Shown here: one piece after another, positions 60,384-64,000 of the stretch
Layout: every line of letters begins with the position of its first letter
Numbering within the stretch: the first letter of the stretch is position 1
From: Neoaquamicrobium sediminum
GTDB taxonomy: Bacteria > Pseudomonadota > Alphaproteobacteria > Rhizobiales > Rhizobiaceae
Direction: 5' to 3'
NCBI RefSeq assembly: GCF_013240295.1
Contig: NZ_JABETK010000001.1
Coordinates: forward strand, 806,001 to 870,000
DNA length: 64,000 nt
Notes under the pieces: model-generated
The model's input: the letters and a program-made list of their open reading frames with translations, nothing else
Databases searched by the model: none
What the model was told of the DNA's origin: nothing
Position numbers and translations under genes: made by a program

Positions 60384-62419
60384 TGGGCGGCTCCCTCCCG
60401 GGACAGGATAAGCGCGCCGGTCTCGTGGACGTGTCCCGTCCAGCCCGGTGCGACAAATGTGGTGGTATCGAGCTGGGTCAGGATCATCGGGCCGCTGAAG
60501 GTGGCACCGGCCCCGAGCCCTGCGCGGTCGACAAGCGGAACCCTCGCTTCGCCCGTAGCGAGATGCACGGTCGCCTCGTCATAGGCCTCCACCTTGTCTC
60601 CGTCCTCAATGATACCGATCGGAGCGGCGGCGGTCAGCCCTGAAGCCTCGACACGCAAGGTCACCAGTTCGATGGCAGCGTCAAGCGTGAAGCCGTAAAG
60701 CGCGCGATGCTCGTCGGCAAACGCGGCTTCCAAGGCCTCGACGCCGTCCACCCAACGGATGGCAATCTCGCCGCCCTGCCCGTGGTAGCGGAGAAGCGCG
60801 ACGCGCTGCATGCGGCGCTTCTCGTCGGCGACGCCTTCCTGCTCGAACCAGTCCAGCGCCTGCGCTTCCAGTTCGCCGAAGACGGCGTTCGCCATGGTTG
60901 TGTCGATTGCACCCGCGCGCGGCAGGGTACGGCTGAACTCGGCCTTGAGGTCGGCGGCGAGAAGCCCGTCGGCACACAGAACGCCCGGTGCCGGCGCAAT
61001 CATGATGCGCGAGATGCCGAGCAGCTCGGCCAGCGCACAGCCGTGCAGCGGACCTGCGCCACCGAACGGCACAAGCGTGAACTGGCGCGGATCGTGGCCG
61101 CGCTCCACCGAAACGACCCGCACGGCGCCGACCATATGGTTGTCGACAATCGCGAGGATGCCGCGCGCGGCCTCCTCGATGTCAAGCCCCAGCGGACTGG
61201 CGACACTTTCCGCAACGACCCTGCGCGCGGCCTCGACATCGAGCGCCATGCGTCCGCCGAGCAGTTTCGACGGCAGGTGGCCGAGCACGACATGGGCGTC
61301 CGTCACGGTTGCCTGCTGGCCGCCATGACCATAGGCGGCGGGGCCCGGCCGTGCGCCCGCACTGCGCGGACCGACGGAAAGTGCGCCATCCTCGACGGCA
61401 GCAATCGACCCGCCGCCGGCACCGATGGTCACCATGTCGACCATGGGCAGCGGCAGCGGCCATTCGCCCACCTTGCCGTTCTGAGTCAGGCCGATATGCC
61501 CGCCCTTGATCAGGCAGATGTCGGCGCTGGTGCCACCGATGTCGACCGTGATGAGATCGTCGATGCCGCAGGCAGCCGCGATCGCGCGGGCGCCGACGAC
61601 ACCGGCCGCCGGCCCGGAGAGTGCGGTCAGTGCCGGTGCCTGGCGGATTGCGGGTGCGCCGGCAACGCCGCCATTCGACTGCATGAGGAGAAGCGGCGCG
61701 GACACCGCCTCTTCCTCCAGCCGCTGCTCGAGCCGGCCCACATAGGTGGTCACGCCCGGCATAACCGTGGCGTTGAGCACCGTCGTCAGCGAGCGTTCGT
61801 ATTCGCGCACGACCGGGAGGACGTCGACGGAGGTCGTCACCGCGAGATGCGGCAGCCGTTGCCGCAGGATTTCGGCGGCGCGGCGCTCATGCGCCGGATT
61901 GGCGAAGGCGTGCAGGAGGCAGACCGCGACAGCTTCCACATCCATCGAGGCGATGGCCTCGGCGGCCCGCTCGACGCTCGCCTCATCGAGGACGCGCTCC
62001 ACGCCGCCGCCCGGCGCTATCCGCTCGTCGATCTCGATGATGCGCGACGCGGGCACCGGTCGCTCCGGCTTCACCCATGTGTAGAGATTGGCCTTGCGGG
62101 GAATATCCTGCCGACCGATCGCCAGCACATGCCGAAACCCGCGCGTGGTCACGAGCGCCGTGCGCGCGCCCTTGTCCTCGAGGATCATGTTGGTGGCGAC
62201 GGTGGTGCCGTGCAGCACCTGCTGCAGCTTCGATGCGGGCGCTCCGGCGTCGGCAAGCGCGAGCCGGATGCCGTTCAGGAACGCTTCCGAAGGATCGGAA
62301 GGCACGCTGGGCGTCTTGGCGCGCCAGACCTGTCCGCTGGAACGGTCAAGCAGCGAGATGTCGGTGAAGGTCCCGCCGATGTCGACGGCGATGGAAAGTG
62401 CCTGATCAGTCGAGTGCAT
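60380..62419 (-). CDS. hyuA: Hydantoinase A/oxoprolinase family, ATP-binding subunit, second copy
   Basis: A 679-residue HyuA with an intact frame. The ATG at 62419 lies inside the end of hyuB2 (14-base overlap); the longer frame upstream belongs to that gene. AVDIGGTFTDISLL, HGTTVATNMILEDKGA, MQSNGGVAGAPA, GPAAGVVGARAIA, DMVTIGAGGGSIAAVE and FGGAGPLHGCALAELLG are all as expected. It is clearly a different lineage from the HyuA at 52812-54855, so two enzymes with different substrates may be present. Confidence 0.92.
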   Translation of the reverse strand: MHSTDQALSIAVDIGGTFTDISLLDRSSGQVWRAKTPSVPSDPSEAFLNGIRLALADAGAPASKLQQVLHGTTVATNMILEDKGARTALVTTRGFRHVLAIGRQDIPRKANLYTWVKPERPVPASRIIEIDERIAPGGGVERVLDEASVERAAEAIASMDVEAVAVCLLHAFANPAHERRAAEILRQRLPHLAVTTSVDVLPVVREYERSLTTVLNATVMPGVTTYVGRLEQRLEEEAVSAPLLLMQSNGGVAGAPAIRQAPALTALSGPAAGVVGARAIAAACGIDDLITVDIGGTSADICLIKGGHIGLTQNGKVGEWPLPLPMVDMVTIGAGGGSIAAVEDGALSVGPRSAGARPGPAAYGHGGQQATVTDAHVVLGHLPSKLLGGRMALDVEAARRVVAESVASPLGLDIEEAARGILAIVDNHMVGAVRVVSVERGHDPRQFTLVPFGGAGPLHGCALAELLGISRIMIAPAPGVLCADGLLAADLKAEFSRTLPRAGAIDTTMANAVFGELEAQALDWFEQEGVADEKRRMQRVALLRYHGQGGEIAIRWVDGVEALEAAFADEHRALYGFTLDAAIELVTLRVEASGLTAAAPIGIIEDGDKVEAYDEATVHLATGEARVPLVDRAGLGAGATFSGPMILTQLDTTTFVAPGWTGHVHETGALILSREGAAQ

Positions 62420-64000
62420 CGACATAGTCCTTGCGATGGAAACGGCGGGTGGCGGGGCGCTCGGAGCGCAGGCGCCTGGTGGCGACTTCGTCGACACGGC
62501 CGTCGACGATCTCGACGCCGTAGAGTGCACGGGCCGCATCGACGCTGACATATCCGCCGAGCACGTCTTCGAGCACCTTGGCGAGCGGCCGGTCGTACGG
62601 ATGGCCGTAGCCGCCACCACCGCCGGTCTCGATGCGCAGGATATCGCCGCGGACGAGCCGGTTGCCGTCTGACAGCGGCGCGAGCGGCCGCTCCCTGTCC
62701 GTTCCCGGGTTGACGACAGCGCGACCCACGCCGCCCGACATGCCGCCCTCAATGCCCCAAGGCGGGTTCTTCACGCTGTCGATTCGAACCGCAAGCACGG
62801 CGTCCTCTGCCAGCACCTCATATTCGCGCACGATACCGCAGCCGCCGCGATACGCACCCGCGCCGCCGGAATCCTGCATGACGCCATAGGTGCGCAGTCG
62901 AACGGGATAGCCCAGTTCGAGAAACTCGACCGGATAGTTCTCCTGCGCAACGAAATAGACCGCGTCGATGCCATCGGCCTCGGGCCTTGCGCCATAACCG
63001 ACGCCGATGCCGTCGGCCAACAGGAAGCGCTGGAGATCGCCGGACTCATCGCGGAAATTGCCGCGCATGATCGAGATCACATAGGCGGAATTGGCGGCAG
63101 GCGCTCCGCCATTCGCCACGTTGAGCAGGCCGTTGATTGCCGAGATCACCCGCATGGTAGTCAGGCCGCGCATGCCGAGCGGTGCCGGGAAACGCGGCAG
63201 CAGCAGCGAACCCTCGCGCAGACGGACTTCATCCAGTGCGTTCGGCCCACCGGCATTGCAGACCTGGGACGGGTCGCCGCCGAGATAATAGAGCCCGAGC
63301 GCCATGCCCGGAACGCCCCGGTTCATCAGATAATTGACCGGGCCGGGAGCCTGGTCGTCGCTCTCACTCGCGTCGAAAAGGAAGCGGTCTTCGCCGTCTG
63401 CGCCCTTCTCCCGCGTCAGGGAGAAGCGGATCTTGAAGGGGCCGTTGCCGTGCCCGTCACCATCGATGGCATCGGTGAAGGAGTGGGTGCCGTAGTCGAA
63501 AGTATCTGCGAGGCGGTCGCGCACGAGGCGGCGCGTACGTTCCAGCAACTGGGCGAAGGCGTCCTCGACGACGTGGGCGCCGAAGCGGTCGACGATCTCG
63601 CCCATGCGCTTCACACCGAGATCGACACTCGCCATCAGCGCGCGCATGTCGCCATTGCTCTGCTCGGGAAAGCGCGAGTTGCGGTGGAAGATCGACAGCG
63701 TCGCCTCGTTTACCTTGCCCTCATCGGCGAGCTTGGTCACGGGGATGATGATGCCTTCCTGGTAGATCTCGGTCGCATCCGGGCTGATCGAACCCGGCCG
63801 CAGCCCGCCGATGTCGGCGAAATGCGCCCAGCTCATCACGAATGCGCAGCGGCGGCCGTCCTTGAAGACGGGCGCCAGCAAGACCTGGTCGTTGGAGTGC
63901 GAGACCGCGCCCCGCGAACCGTAGCAGTCATTATACCAGTACAGATCGCCCGGCTTCATCTCGTCGGCCGGGAACTTCTCGAATACCGGGCTCGTCATGT
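62406..64000 (-). CDS. hyuB: Hydantoinase B/oxoprolinase family, beta subunit, second copy (5' end outside window)
   Basis: At least 531 residues, open to the right edge, so the start lies beyond 64000; HyuB proteins normally have about 60-90 more residues at the N-terminus. DLYWYNDCYGSRGAVSHSNDQ, FVMSWAHFADIGGLRPGS, GYGARPEADG and ETGGGGGYGHPYDRPL are family features. With HyuA2 and the M20 peptidase it forms an operon. The tail after the glycine-rich motif is longer than in HyuB1. Confidence 0.9.
   Translation of the reverse strand, partial: MTSPVFEKFPADEMKPGDLYWYNDCYGSRGAVSHSNDQVLLAPVFKDGRRCAFVMSWAHFADIGGLRPGSISPDATEIYQEGIIIPVTKLADEGKVNEATLSIFHRNSRFPEQSNGDMRALMASVDLGVKRMGEIVDRFGAHVVEDAFAQLLERTRRLVRDRLADTFDYGTHSFTDAIDGDGHGNGPFKIRFSLTREKGADGEDRFLFDASESDDQAPGPVNYLMNRGVPGMALGLYYLGGDPSQVCNAGGPNALDEVRLREGSLLLPRFPAPLGMRGLTTMRVISAINGLLNVANGGAPAANSAYVISIMRGNFRDESGDLQRFLLADGIGVGYGARPEADGIDAVYFVAQENYPVEFLELGYPVRLRTYGVMQDSGGAGAYRGGCGIVREYEVLAEDAVLAVRIDSVKNPPWGIEGGMSGGVGRAVVNPGTDRERPLAPLSDGNRLVRGDILRIETGGGGGYGHPYDRPLAKVLEDVLGGYVSVDAARALYGVEIVDGRVDEVATRRLRSERPATRRFHRKDYVDALD

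Noticed and set aside
60707..62548. 613-codon open frame on the plus strand
   Set aside because: Antisense to hyuA2; no family features.
1..64000. CRISPR array
   Set aside because: No regularly spaced direct repeats of suitable length and no Cas-like proteins were seen.

Overview
This 64-kb window looks like GC-rich alphaproteobacterial DNA (rhizobial or rhodobacterial type). The evidence is the TRAP transporter and hydantoinase-type catabolic genes on the right, the tRNA-Arg style attachment remnant, and the codon bias. Two different kinds of DNA meet near position 48,290. To the left is a mobile, defence-rich island; to the right is an ordinary catabolic gene cluster.

Left island (1-8676): a probable defence operon (adenine methyltransferase, small PD-(D/E)XK nuclease, large STAND NTPase ending in a phosphoribosyltransferase-like domain), followed by a tyrosine integrase and the displaced 3' part of a tRNA-Arg gene. 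This is the right end of an integrative element whose other end lies outside the window.

Second island (8677-48292), with no integrase left:
- a phage-like run of tiny overlapping genes;
- an IS21-family element at a deletion junction, truncating a phage tail gene on one side and a relaxase on the other;
- a coupled hipB-hipA-helicase-HNH/MazG operon;
- an unrecognised gene with a coupled leader ORF;
- a ubiquitin-like conjugation operon (metallo-beta-lactamase, single-chain E2-E1-JAB protein, patatin phospholipase);
- a divergent WYL regulator;
- a helicase, unknown gene X, DUF1156 methylase and DUF499/HEPN ATPase cassette, with an IS3-family element inserted in gene X;
- a ParB-like protein, a second hipBA pair with three evenly spaced operators, and a DUF262/HNH, GIY-YIG-like and YaaA-like trio.
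A 21-bp near copy of the tRNA-Arg 3' end at 48272-48292 probably marks the island boundary.

Right region (48489-64000): hyuA-hyuB with two class III aminotransferases, a divergent IclR regulator, a TRAP transporter (DctP-Q-M type), an M20 peptidase and a second hyuA-hyuB pair. A shared TTYCATAAAA-type motif lies upstream of hyuA1 and the TRAP operon. Together these suggest uptake and hydrolysis of a cyclic amide or oxoproline-like nitrogen compound.

Quality caveat: at least 18 single-base frame breaks occur in otherwise well-conserved genes, in both the island and the catabolic region. Most are one-base losses in G or C runs. They look like uncorrected sequencing errors rather than gene decay, so frameshifted genes are given here as whole genes with the break noted. 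Only IS-truncated or clearly degenerate genes are called pseudogenes. Functions are inferred from motifs read by eye; no database search was possible.
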